Positions 16,844-24,743 of a stretch of DNA of 64,000 nt are shown piece by piece (the stretch's first letter is position 1; each line of letters opens with the position of its first letter). The notes beneath the pieces are model-generated. The model ran no database searches. It had not been told where the DNA came from and saw only the letters and a list, made by a program, of their open reading frames with translations. A program made the position numbers and the translations under genes. Source of the DNA: GM7GCV1 sp965221105. GTDB taxonomy: Bacteria; Pseudomonadota; Gammaproteobacteria; Pseudomonadales; GM7GCV1. The DNA lies in assembly GCA_965221105.1 (NCBI GenBank), contig OZ244871.1:1674001-1738000 (forward strand). Reading direction: 5' to 3'.

Positions 16844-17513
16844 GGTGTAACTCTGTATGTATTGGTGTTCTATAAGCTCCAGGGCTATAGAGTTTTTGTC
16901 AAATCTGGTGCTGGGAGATTATTCAAGCACATTCCCCGATGATCCTGTCAACTCGATCCCTTCTTCGAACTGCACTCCTGTAATGATCTTCGCAAGGCAA
17001 CCAGGTGTGCGCTGGCGACGCCGATTATCCTGTGCACATTCCCGCCGCGTGTCAGGCAGTCTTTTGATCCTTTCGTCTCCTGACGCTGGTGTCGGACGCC
17101 AATTCAGCCGGATCTGTTGTTTTCAAGCTCCGCCAGTGCTGCGCCTGAAGTCCGCACAATACCATCAGATTTTCCGGGTTTTTCTGTACACCCAACGCGA
17201 GCCCTCGCGCTCCCAGAGTACAGATCAGACCAGACCAGCGATAAATGTGACCACTATGAATGGCGTCGTAGTGCCAAGCAGCGGCAGAGCAACAAGCGAT
17301 ATATCTGCAATAATGTATCTGAGTATCTGTGATGTCCTGTGCACAGGCGGTCCGGGGCATGCGGGTTTTGGATGATATGAACGCTGTTAAAGGAGACACC
17401 CCCTTGCCGCGCCCCAGACCAAGTTTGGGAGAGGTGCCCTCATTTTGGGTTCACTCCATGATTGTAACTACGCATCACTTGCACTGGCGGATCATCACAA
17501 TGTACGCACAAAA
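16844..17513. other. Intergenic stretch without a supported gene
   Basis: About 670 bases between the hydrolase and the ECF sigma promoter. Short frames on both strands lack motifs and good start sites. Nothing further can be supported. Confidence 0.45.
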
Positions 17514-17543
17514 TGATCCATATTGGTATAGGGCTCGTATAAT
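17514..17543 (+). promoter_or_regulatory. ECF-type promoter, probably autoregulatory
   Basis: TGATCC at 17514-17519, eighteen bases, then TATAAT at 17538-17543. This closely follows the TGATCC-N18-TAAGA pattern described for ChrR-controlled RpoE of Rhodobacter. It sits immediately before the sigma gene at 17549. The -10 element also fits a sigma-70 hexamer. Confidence 0.5.
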
Positions 17544-17548
17544 CAGGT

Positions 17549-18229
17549 ATGCCAGGCACAGATAATGTGATCAGGTTTCCGCAGACCGGTCAGCATTCTG
17601 CATCAGGAGACAGCGCAGCTGCCCGTGCAGCGGAAACAGGGACCGAGGGCCGTCAGGAGCAGGGGAGCGGTGCGCCTGATGAAATGTCGGTTCAACTGAC
17701 GGCTGTTGCCGAACGCCGTGATCGTCACGCCTTTGTGGCCCTGTTCCGCCATTTCAGTCCGAGAGTCCGGGCCTACCTTCTTCGCCGCAGCAGGGACTGG
17801 TCGAAAGTAGACGATGTTCTGCAGGATGTATTCGCCACAGTCTGGCACAAGGCGAATCTGTATGATGGTCGGTCTGCGACCGCATCCGCATGGATATTTA
17901 CCATCGCTCGCAACCGGAGCATCGATGCCTTTCGCCGCGAGCGCAGGCCGGAGGTCGATTGGGAAGATCCTGCCTTGCAGCCCACCCCTGCGCTTGGTGC
18001 CGAAGAGACTGTTGTCGCGCAACAGCGAACCGAATCCGTCTTGGCTGCCCTTGCCGTGTTGAGTGATGAGCAGCGTGAGGTTGTGCACCTTTCTTTCTAT
18101 GAGGGTGAGAGCTACGCAGCGATTGCGGTGCGTTTGGGAATCCCGCTCGGTACCGTCAAGTCGCGTGCGCGCCTGGCGTTTGGACGCCTGCGCACCGAAC
18201 TCGGACAGCAACGTGAGGAACTGAGATGA
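17549..18229 (+). CDS. ECF RNA polymerase sigma factor (RpoE/ChrR-partner type)
   Basis: A 226-residue ECF sigma factor as drawn. Region 2 reads AFVALFRHFSPRVRAYLLRR and DVLQDVFATVWHKANLYDG with ASAWIFTIARNRSIDAFRRE; region 4 is VLSDEQREVVHLSFYEGESY and then IPLGTVKSRARLAFGRLR. The downstream overlapping gene is a ChrR-type zinc anti-sigma factor, so this belongs with sigma factors that answer photooxidative stress, such as singlet oxygen. The start is uncertain: ATG 17549 would make the mRNA nearly leaderless from the promoter at 17514, whereas ATG 17684 (MSVQLTAVAERR) matches the usual length and N-terminus of relatives. The stop overlaps the next start by four bases. Confidence 0.88.
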   Translation: MPGTDNVIRFPQTGQHSASGDSAAARAAETGTEGRQEQGSGAPDEMSVQLTAVAERRDRHAFVALFRHFSPRVRAYLLRRSRDWSKVDDVLQDVFATVWHKANLYDGRSATASAWIFTIARNRSIDAFRRERRPEVDWEDPALQPTPALGAEETVVAQQRTESVLAALAVLSDEQREVVHLSFYEGESYAAIAVRLGIPLGTVKSRARLAFGRLRTELGQQREELR

Positions 18230-18879
18230 CTATCAAACATCATGTCGGCGACGATCTTTTGCTGGCCTATGCAGCGGGCACGCTGGACGAGCCCACGGCA
18301 CTGCTCGTTGCGACCCATCTTGCGCTCTGTCCGGCTTGCCGGGGTGATCTCGAATTGGCTGAGGGCTTAGGTGGCGCACTGATCGACCGGGTACCGGGTG
18401 ATGCCAGAGCCGATCAAGCCATGCTGGAAGCAATCATCGCTAGCCCACACGAGCAAGACGGAATCATGCCCGACCGCCCGGAGTTGAGCGAGCCGCTTGT
18501 GCTGCCCGAACCACTGCGCAGCTATGCCGGTGGTGACTTCAACGATCTCAAATGGCAAGCGACAGGTGGAGGCATACGGCAGGTTCCCCTGAAAACGGGT
18601 TGCGAGCGAGTGACGGCGCGACTGCTTTCAATCCCGGCCCGGAAAAGCGTCCCAGGCCATGGGCATCGAGGTGCAGAGCTGACTTTGGTTCTGGCCAGTT
18701 CGTTTTACGACCGTGGCTCGTGGTATCGGCGCGGCGATGTCGGGATTGCAGGTCCCGAAGTCGTGCACCGCCCCGTCGCGGGACCCGAAGAGGACTGCGT
18801 GTGTCTCGCAGTAACTGATGCGCGGTTGAAATTTCAGGCGCTGATTCCGCGCCTGGTGCAGCCTTTTCATGGAATATAA
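18226..18879 (+). CDS. chrR: ChrR-type zinc anti-sigma factor with cupin domain
   Basis: A 217-residue protein. The N-terminal anti-sigma domain (residues 1-85) has the zinc motif HLALCPAC and an upstream His-rich HHVGDDLLLAYAAGTLDEP. The C-terminal cupin (about 105-200) shows PGHGHRGAELTLVLASSFYD and PEVVHRPVAGPEEDC, giving plausible metal ligands. In characterised pairs ChrR holds the sigma factor inactive until singlet oxygen or organic peroxide is sensed. ATG 18226 overlaps the sigma stop (ATGA), showing stoichiometric coupling. Confidence 0.85.
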   Translation: MTIKHHVGDDLLLAYAAGTLDEPTALLVATHLALCPACRGDLELAEGLGGALIDRVPGDARADQAMLEAIIASPHEQDGIMPDRPELSEPLVLPEPLRSYAGGDFNDLKWQATGGGIRQVPLKTGCERVTARLLSIPARKSVPGHGHRGAELTLVLASSFYDRGSWYRRGDVGIAGPEVVHRPVAGPEEDCVCLAVTDARLKFQALIPRLVQPFHGI

Positions 18880-19288
18880 CTGAACCTGCCCGAATGGCAA
18901 CCTGACGAAACCGGAAAAAACCGGGTCCGATACTGAAAGGCTGGACGGCAAGCTTGACGAGGCCGCACCGGAGGCCCGTGCTCCCAGACCAAAGACAGAT
19001 TGAGCGGTGACAGTCAATACCTGTACGGCGTATGCGAAGACCGCTGCAGAAGCCCCGCTGTAGTGGAATTGGCACAGTTATCAACCGGCGAGGCAACCTG
19101 GCCGGAAAAGCATAGCATTTCTTCCCGGCACCACGTATATAATTCATATTCGACTAAAGGTGAGGCACAATCCGGTGTACCATCCGGGTGATTTTTTCCT
19201 TGACCTGGGAGCGAGAGAGTTCATCGACCGGGCTCAGTTGCCGCACGGTCTGCGTACACCCGGTCCACCTTTCAGCACGGAGCCATAC
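18880..19288. other. Intergenic stretch after chrR
   Basis: No gene supported. Short open frames here mirror the chrR coding strand or lack motifs. The right end leads to a possible very small membrane protein gene before the antiporter operon. Confidence 0.4.
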
Positions 19289-19384
19289 ATGAGTACACTC
19301 ATTGAGTATACAGTGGCTACCTGCTTGCTCATTGGATTGGCGGCGCCTATTTTGATGGCTGCACGTGCAGCAGGGTTGCTGTAA
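19289..19384 (+). CDS. Possible 31-aa membrane peptide upstream of the Mrp operon
   Basis: ATG 19289 to TAA 19384 encodes MSTLIEYTVATCLLIGLAAP followed by a further eleven mostly hydrophobic residues, predicted as a single helix. A GGAG lies about eight bases upstream. It precedes mrpE by 146 bases on the same strand. Size makes this tentative; a chance frame is possible. Confidence 0.35.
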   Translation: MSTLIEYTVATCLLIGLAAPILMAARAAGLL

Positions 19385-19431
19385 GCCAACCCTGCCGGTT
19401 CCGTTTATGTGTTGTTCATGAGTGATCACAG

Positions 19432-19459
19432 TGTCCGCAGTGTCCGCAGTGTCTGCAGG
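19432..19459. repeat. Short 9-bp tandem repeat
   Basis: Three copies of the unit GTGTCCGCA, the last with one change, stand between the 31-aa frame and mrpE. It may be slippage-prone; no function is evident. Confidence 0.5.
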
Positions 19460-19530
19460 AAAGAGGGTGTAGAGCAACCCTGATCGCGGGCAACAGGGAT
19501 TTTCGGATATATCGCCGTTGGAGTTTCTGA

Positions 19531-20013
19531 ATGATGTTCGAGAAGGGCTGGTCCAGTTTCAGAACAATACTTCTTTTCGCAGGGCTGTGGTGGATTCTCA
19601 GCGATGGTGATGCACTGAGCTGGGTCATCGGGGCGCCCACGATCCTCATTGCGACAGCCATTTCCCGGAAGCTGGGCAGCACCCGGCCCCCGGCTGTCTC
19701 CCTCAGCGCGTTGCCCCGGTTTCTCGGGTATTTTGCCCTCGAGTCCTTGCGTTCGGGTGTTGATGTGGCGCACAAGGCGCTGGCACCGGGACGGCACGTG
19801 GAACCGGCTGTTCTCACCTATACTACGACACTGCCGTGCGGTTGGCCTCGAACACTTCTCGCCAATGTTGTCAGCCTGATGCCGGGCTCATTAAGCGTGT
19901 CTCTTGCCGCTGAAACTCTGACCGTCCATGCACTGGATAAGAAATCCGATACGCGGGGAGGAATTGCCAGCTGTGAAAGAATCATCGCACGCTTGGTGAA
20001 GCGGCCAGGATGA
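19531..20013 (+). CDS. mrpE: Na+/H+ antiporter subunit E (MrpE/MnhE)
   Basis: A 160-residue membrane protein with N-terminal hydrophobic helices (ILLFAGLWWILSDGDALSWV) and the family's C-terminal soluble part, recognised by LLANVVSLMPGSLSVSL and AETLTVHALD. MrpE is a small subunit of the multi-subunit cation/proton antiporter. It opens a nine-gene operon on the plus strand in which nearly every junction overlaps. The order E-F-G first and large subunits last is unlike the classical A-B-C-D-E-F-G order of Bacillus. Confidence 0.85.
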   Translation: MMFEKGWSSFRTILLFAGLWWILSDGDALSWVIGAPTILIATAISRKLGSTRPPAVSLSALPRFLGYFALESLRSGVDVAHKALAPGRHVEPAVLTYTTTLPCGWPRTLLANVVSLMPGSLSVSLAAETLTVHALDKKSDTRGGIASCERIIARLVKRPG

Positions 20014-20029
20014 TTCGGAGAGAGTGGTG

Positions 20030-20308
20030 ATGATCCCTGGTTTCCTGCAAGCAGCTACTGTTGCGCTTTTGATTACGCTGCTGATTGGGCAGATTCGGGT
20101 TGCGCGTGGCCCAACGGACAGTGATCGACTGCTTGGCGTTTTATTGAGCAGTACCACGGCTGTTGCGGTATTGCTCGTCCAAGCCGCTGCCCAGGGCGCG
20201 GCTGCGGTGCTCGACACAGCCTTGGTGCTTGCGATCCTGGCACCGGTTGTCACGGCGGCTTATGTCGTTCTGGGAGCACCACCGAGGAACTCGAAGGAGG
20301 AACCATGA
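20030..20308 (+). CDS. mrpF: Antiporter subunit F (MrpF/MnhF)
   Basis: 92 residues with three hydrophobic helices. The family motif around RVARGPTDSDRLLGVLL is present, followed by VLDTALVLAILAPVVTAAYV. ATG 20030 is chosen because GGAGAGAG lies about ten bases upstream; two in-frame GTG codons precede it. It overlaps mrpG by four bases. Confidence 0.85.
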   Translation: MIPGFLQAATVALLITLLIGQIRVARGPTDSDRLLGVLLSSTTAVAVLLVQAAAQGAAAVLDTALVLAILAPVVTAAYVVLGAPPRNSKEEP

Positions 20309-20607
20309 ACGACATCCTGACAATGCTGTTGATGACTGCTGGCGTGTTGTTTTTTTTGGCAGGCTCTCTGGGTTTGTTGCGTTTTCCGGATGTGTACAGT
20401 CGGCTCCACGCGCTGACGAAAGCCGACAACCTGGGTTTGGGTCTTATCGCAGTCGGCGCGGTCTTGCAGTCCCCGGGCGCTGGATTTACGTTACGAGCCG
20501 GTCTCGTTTGGCTGACCACTCTGGTTGCCAGCGCTGTCGTAAGCTCCGTGATTGCGCGCCACACACTCATGAATCGGGGTGCACCCAAAGGTGACGATGG
20601 TCGTTGA
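20305..20607 (+). CDS. mrpG: Antiporter subunit G (MrpG/MnhG)
   Basis: A 100-residue three-helix protein. FFLAGSLGLLRFPDVYSRLH followed by ALTKADNLGLGL is the diagnostic MrpG stretch. ATG 20305 overlaps the mrpF stop by four bases, and its own end overlaps the DUF4040 gene by eleven. It is a structural subunit of the Mrp complex. Confidence 0.88.
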   Translation: MNDILTMLLMTAGVLFFLAGSLGLLRFPDVYSRLHALTKADNLGLGLIAVGAVLQSPGAGFTLRAGLVWLTTLVASAVVSSVIARHTLMNRGAPKGDDGR

Positions 20608-20857
20608 TATTGTGATCGGCGCGATCATTGCCCTGTTCGCGTGGCGATGCCTGATGCTGGAGCGTTCTCTGCATGCAATTCTTTACTTTATCGCTTTTGG
20701 CCTGCTTGTGGCTATCGCATGGGTGCGGCTTGGGGCACCGGATGTTGCAATCGCTGAAGCTGCCATAGGAGCCGGACTCACTGGGGCCATGTTCCTTACC
20801 ACGCTCAGACGCATCAATCATTCATCGGGAAAGGGATCCGATGTCGACGATGGTTGA
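20597..20857 (+). CDS. MrpA C-terminal-like DUF4040 subunit, encoded separately
   Basis: 86 residues, three hydrophobic helices, with the DUF4040 signature WVRLGAPDVAIAEAAIGAGL. In Bacillus-type Mrp this domain is fused near the C-terminus of MrpA; here it stands alone, as in Mbh/Mbx-type and related complexes. ATG 20597 is preferred over an upstream in-frame GTG at 20579. It overlaps the next gene by 17 bases. Confidence 0.8.
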   Translation: MVVDIVIGAIIALFAWRCLMLERSLHAILYFIAFGLLVAIAWVRLGAPDVAIAEAAIGAGLTGAMFLTTLRRINHSSGKGSDVDDG

Positions 20858-21545
20858 GAGGTTCACGCGGCTATCGTGTGCTCTGGGCGCAATCACGCTT
20901 TTTGCGCTCTTGAGTGCGCTTTGGCTCAGTGACCCACTGCGTGCAGAGGGGCTGGCTGGGGTGATTGCGTCCAATCTGCCTGAAAGTGGAGTTGATAATC
21001 CGGTGACCGCCGTGTTACTGAACTTTCGTGCCATTGATACCCTGCTTGAGATTGCCGTACTGCTACTGACACTTGTGGGTGTCTGGGCGCTGCGCAATGT
21101 CGCTGCGGAAGACGAACAGGTCGATCCTGCACTCCCGTTTGCCAGTCTCCTGCACCTGAGTGTACCCATGATCATAGTCATTGGTGGTTATCTGCTCTGG
21201 ATAGGCGCCAAGGCACCAGGCGGTGCCTTTCAGGCAGGTGCCGTGCTTGCTGGCGCTGCTGTGCTTATGCGGCTGAGCGGAAAACTTGCGTTATCCGCGG
21301 CGATACTGCGCTGGATGTCGGTCGTGGGCCTCGCCGTATTTCTTGGCTGCGGTGTTATTGTGCTCGCACAGCGGGGAGCACTGCTCGATTTCCCTGCTGC
21401 CTCAGCAGGCATCTGGATCCTCATTATTGAAACTGCCGCCACACTGTCGATTGCGACCATCCTGAGTGCCCTTTTTATTGGTGCGGAGCCAAAAAAAACA
21501 GAAACCGGATTGACAGAATCCAGACCAGGCGAGGACGCAGGATGA
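20841..21545 (+). CDS. mrpB: Antiporter subunit B (MrpB/MnhB)
   Basis: A 234-residue membrane protein. The C-terminal half is the MnhB domain: MIIVIGGYLLWIGAKAPGGA followed by FQAGAVLAGAAVLMRL. The N-terminal half (DNPVTAVLLNFRAIDTLLEI) matches the segment that joins DUF4040 and MnhB in long MrpA proteins. It overlaps mrpC by four bases (ATGA). Confidence 0.85.
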   Translation: MSTMVERFTRLSCALGAITLFALLSALWLSDPLRAEGLAGVIASNLPESGVDNPVTAVLLNFRAIDTLLEIAVLLLTLVGVWALRNVAAEDEQVDPALPFASLLHLSVPMIIVIGGYLLWIGAKAPGGAFQAGAVLAGAAVLMRLSGKLALSAAILRWMSVVGLAVFLGCGVIVLAQRGALLDFPAASAGIWILIIETAATLSIATILSALFIGAEPKKTETGLTESRPGEDAG

Positions 21546-21805
21546 CGGCTGCCGAGGGTTACGCATTGCTTGGAATTGCGCTTTTTGTACTCGGGCTCTA
21601 TCGTTTGGCCATATCAGATGAAAGCCTGCGCCGACTGCTCGCTCTGAACGTGATGGGTGTTGGTGTATTCATGTTTCTGGTTGCCAATTCCGCTGGACAA
21701 AGCCCGGATTCCGTGCCGCATGCGATGGTGTTGACGGGGATTGTTGTTGCCGTGAGCGCGACAGCGTTCGCATTGGCGCTGATCGTTGCACTGGAGAACA
21801 GGTGA
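21542..21805 (+). CDS. mrpC: Antiporter subunit C (MrpC, NuoK-like)
   Basis: 87 residues with three helices, homologous to complex I subunit NuoK. ALNVMGVGVFMFLVAN and PHAMVLTGIVVAVSATAFAL are characteristic. It overlaps the neighbours on both sides by four bases. Confidence 0.85.
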   Translation: MTAAEGYALLGIALFVLGLYRLAISDESLRRLLALNVMGVGVFMFLVANSAGQSPDSVPHAMVLTGIVVAVSATAFALALIVALENR

Positions 21806-23253
21806 CGGCTGAAACACTGGCGACTCTGTGTGTCACGGCACCACTGCTGGGTGCGGTGATCGCGTTCTTGTGGCCGAAAGCAGGATTTGCCATCACGGTT
21901 ATGTCTGTGCTTCTGGTCGGCATCGGTGGAACGGGATTGAGATCCCTCGTTTTGGCTCGGGGTCCGATAACACTTGCAATTGGCGGATGGGCCGCGCCAC
22001 TGGGGATAGAGTGGCATATAGATGGTCTCTCGGTGGCACTGATGCTCACCACTACCGTCGTCGGCCTGGCTGTAAGCCTGTACGCTTCCGGGTATTTTTC
22101 GGGTGCCAGTGCCGGGCGGATTTTTTTCTGGCCGCTTTGGCTCATTCTGCTTGCGAGCCTCTGTGTCACATTCGTATCAAATGATCTGTTTCACTGGTAC
22201 GTTGCGCTTGAGCTGTTGAGTCTTTCGGCAGTTGCCCTGGTCACGCTGGCCGAGGATCGGTCCGCACTTCTGGGCGCACAGCGCTATTTGTTTGCAAGTC
22301 TGGCTGGCTCACTGTCCTACCTGCTGGGTGTGTCCATGGTATATGTCCAGTGCGGTACTCTGGATTTGAATTTGCTTGCACAGGCAAAGCTTGAGGGTGC
22401 TGGCTCTCATGCTGCGATTGTGCTGATGCTGGCAGGCTTGCTGATGAAAGGTGCCATCTTCCCCCTCCATGCCTGGCTGCCCTCCGCTCATGGCAGCGCT
22501 CCGGCACCTGTCAGTGCGCTTCTGTCCGCACTGGTGGTCAAAGGTGCCCTGTTTATCGCCCTGCGTATCTGGCTTGATGTCACCTCAACCCCAGCCAGCA
22601 TCTCCGCGATCCTCACAGTACTGGGTGTTGTGGCGATTGTGTGGGGCTCCTGCCAAGCACTGCGTACACCCAGGCTGAAACTGCTGGTTGCTTGGTCGAC
22701 TATCGCCCAACTCGGATATCTGGTGCTGGTGTTCCCTCTGGCTGCATCAGCCACAAGCCGCGAACTTGCGCTTGCAGGAGGGGTCTATCTGATCATAAGC
22801 CACGCATGTGCCAAAGCGGCGATGTTTCTTGCAGCAGGCACTATTCAGAGCTGCGCGGGACATGATCGCATCGCTGAACTCGGCGAGGCAACACAGGCTC
22901 GACCCATGGCGCTTTTTGCATTTGGCATTGCCGCCGCAAGTATCCTTGGGCTCCCTCCCAGCGGTGGCTTCATTGCAAAGTGGACATTGCTCAACGCGGT
23001 AATCGCCGACCGTCAGTGGTTTTTACTGGTGGTGATGATGATTGGCGGACTGCTGGCTGCCGGCTATTCCTTTCGTGTTCTTGCCCTGGGGTTTGGTCGA
23101 GAAAATGGTGCCGCTGCACCGGTGATGAGACAGCGCTTTGACCATCGAAGGGAATGGCCGAGCCTGTTCCTGGCTTTGGTGGCGCTGGTTTTGGGTTTCA
23201 ATGCTTTCCCAATTTTGGATCTCATACAGTCAGGACCAGGGGTTTCTTCATGA
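21802..23253 (+). CDS. mrpD: Antiporter subunit D (MrpD, NuoN/NuoM-like), first large subunit
   Basis: A 483-residue polytopic protein starting at GTG 21802 in a four-base overlap. The proton-channel glutamate of TM5 is present (FHWYVALELLSLSAVALV) and the TM7 lysine follows in LLMKGAIFPLHAWLPSAHGS, with the downstream lysine in VSALLSALVVKGALF. It should therefore be a competent proton or cation translocating subunit. Its stop overlaps the next start (ATGA). Confidence 0.85.
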   Translation: MTAETLATLCVTAPLLGAVIAFLWPKAGFAITVMSVLLVGIGGTGLRSLVLARGPITLAIGGWAAPLGIEWHIDGLSVALMLTTTVVGLAVSLYASGYFSGASAGRIFFWPLWLILLASLCVTFVSNDLFHWYVALELLSLSAVALVTLAEDRSALLGAQRYLFASLAGSLSYLLGVSMVYVQCGTLDLNLLAQAKLEGAGSHAAIVLMLAGLLMKGAIFPLHAWLPSAHGSAPAPVSALLSALVVKGALFIALRIWLDVTSTPASISAILTVLGVVAIVWGSCQALRTPRLKLLVAWSTIAQLGYLVLVFPLAASATSRELALAGGVYLIISHACAKAAMFLAAGTIQSCAGHDRIAELGEATQARPMALFAFGIAAASILGLPPSGGFIAKWTLLNAVIADRQWFLLVVMMIGGLLAAGYSFRVLALGFGRENGAAAPVMRQRFDHRREWPSLFLALVALVLGFNAFPILDLIQSGPGVSS

Positions 23254-24743
23254 GTTGGGACTCTTCACTACCCCTCCTGATTGTGTCCAGCTCGTTGATT
23301 CCGGGTATTTTGATCTTTTTTTTGCGGGAAGATTCCTTCTGCACGCGAACCGTTCTCAATCTGCTTGGCGCTGCGTTAAAAGTCGTTCTGGTTGTCGTGA
23401 TGATTGTCCGCGTGGCGGATGGGCAGGAAATCGAGACACGCTTGCCTTTGTTACCCAATATCGATCTGGTGCTGCACGCTGATGCGCTTTCCCTGCTGTT
23501 TGTTGCGCTCTCGACGGTGCTGTGGCTTGTCACCACCATTTATGCCATCGGCTATCTCGAGGATTCGCCCAATCGCAGCCGCTTCTTTGGCTTTTTTAGC
23601 CTGTGTGTCAGTGCGACCACAGGTATTGCACTTGCGGGCAACCTTGTCACCTTTCTGATCTTCTATGAGGCTTTGACGCTGGTAACCTATCCTTTGGTGG
23701 TCCACCGGGGTACGGAGGAGTCTCATCGGGCCGGACGGCTGTATCTGGCCTACACCCTGGGGGGTGGAGCATTATTTCTGGTGGGTGTCGTGTGGCTCAA
23801 GTCCATGGCAGGAGCACTGGATTTTACCGCCGCAGGTGTTCTGGCCAGCCGGACCGACCTGTCGCCGGACAGTCTGAGATGGGTATTTTTGCTGCTGATC
23901 ACGGGTTTGGGAGTTAAGGCGGCACTTGTTCCATTGCATGGCTGGCTGCCTGTGGCGATGACGGCGCCGGCACCTGTCAGTGCACTGTTACATGCGGTCG
24001 CGGTGGTCAAAGCAGGCGCCTTCGGTATTGTGCGTGTCGTTTACGACGTTTACGGCTTCGAATTTGCGCGCTCCCTTGGCCTCACTGATTTCCTGGCCAT
24101 TGCCGCTTCGATGACCATCTTATACGGGTCAATCAGGGCGTTATCCCAGGATGGCCTCAAACCCCGGCTCGCCTATTCCACCGTAAGCCAGGTCTCCTAC
24201 ATTGCGTTGGGTACGGCAATCGCGGGACCCCTTGCCACCATTGGTGGCATCGTACATCTGGTGCATCAGGGTGTGATGAAGATCACACTGTTCTTTTGTG
24301 TCGGTAATTTTGCCGAAACGCTTGAGGTTCACAAAATCAGCGAAATGAATGGTATTGCCCGTCGCATGCCAAAAACCATGATTGCGTTTACGGTCGCTGC
24401 ACTTGGGATGATCGGCGTGCCGCCAGTGGCCGGCTTTATCAGTAAATGGTATTTGGGAGTAGGTGCTGTCGATGCTGGCGAGCACTGGGTACTTTTCGTG
24501 CTGATGGCAAGCGGTGCGCTCAACGCCGCCTACTTCCTGCCAACTCTGTATCGCGCCTGGTTCCTGGAGCCACAGAGACCCTGGCGGGAGAACCTGCCGG
24601 CCACAAAATACGAAACGCGCCTCAGTTTGTTGGCACCTCCCCTGATCACTGCCTTCCTTTCGCTCGCGCTCGGGCTGTTTGCGAACATGGAAGGCAGTGC
24701 ACTGGAGTGGAGTCGCCTGATTGCCGCGAGGGAGTACCCATGA
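23250..24743 (+). CDS. Antiporter large subunit (MrpA N-terminal/NuoL-like), second large subunit
   Basis: 497 residues, starting at ATG 23250 (MSWDSSLPLL) rather than at an earlier open-frame start inside mrpD. The channel residues are kept: Glu in FLIFYEALTLVTYPLVVHRG, Lys in LGVKAALVPLHGWLPVAMT, and Lys in VSALLHAVAVVKAGAFG. Together with the separate DUF4040 and MnhB genes it reconstitutes the parts of a long MrpA, so MrpA is split in this operon. The stop overlaps the third large-subunit gene. Confidence 0.82.
   Translation: MSWDSSLPLLIVSSSLIPGILIFFLREDSFCTRTVLNLLGAALKVVLVVVMIVRVADGQEIETRLPLLPNIDLVLHADALSLLFVALSTVLWLVTTIYAIGYLEDSPNRSRFFGFFSLCVSATTGIALAGNLVTFLIFYEALTLVTYPLVVHRGTEESHRAGRLYLAYTLGGGALFLVGVVWLKSMAGALDFTAAGVLASRTDLSPDSLRWVFLLLITGLGVKAALVPLHGWLPVAMTAPAPVSALLHAVAVVKAGAFGIVRVVYDVYGFEFARSLGLTDFLAIAASMTILYGSIRALSQDGLKPRLAYSTVSQVSYIALGTAIAGPLATIGGIVHLVHQGVMKITLFFCVGNFAETLEVHKISEMNGIARRMPKTMIAFTVAALGMIGVPPVAGFISKWYLGVGAVDAGEHWVLFVLMASGALNAAYFLPTLYRAWFLEPQRPWRENLPATKYETRLSLLAPPLITAFLSLALGLFANMEGSALEWSRLIAAREYP

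Noticed and set aside
19432..19459. Phase-variation repeat controlling mrpE
   Set aside because: Only three 9-bp units outside any coding frame; length change would not shift a reading frame.
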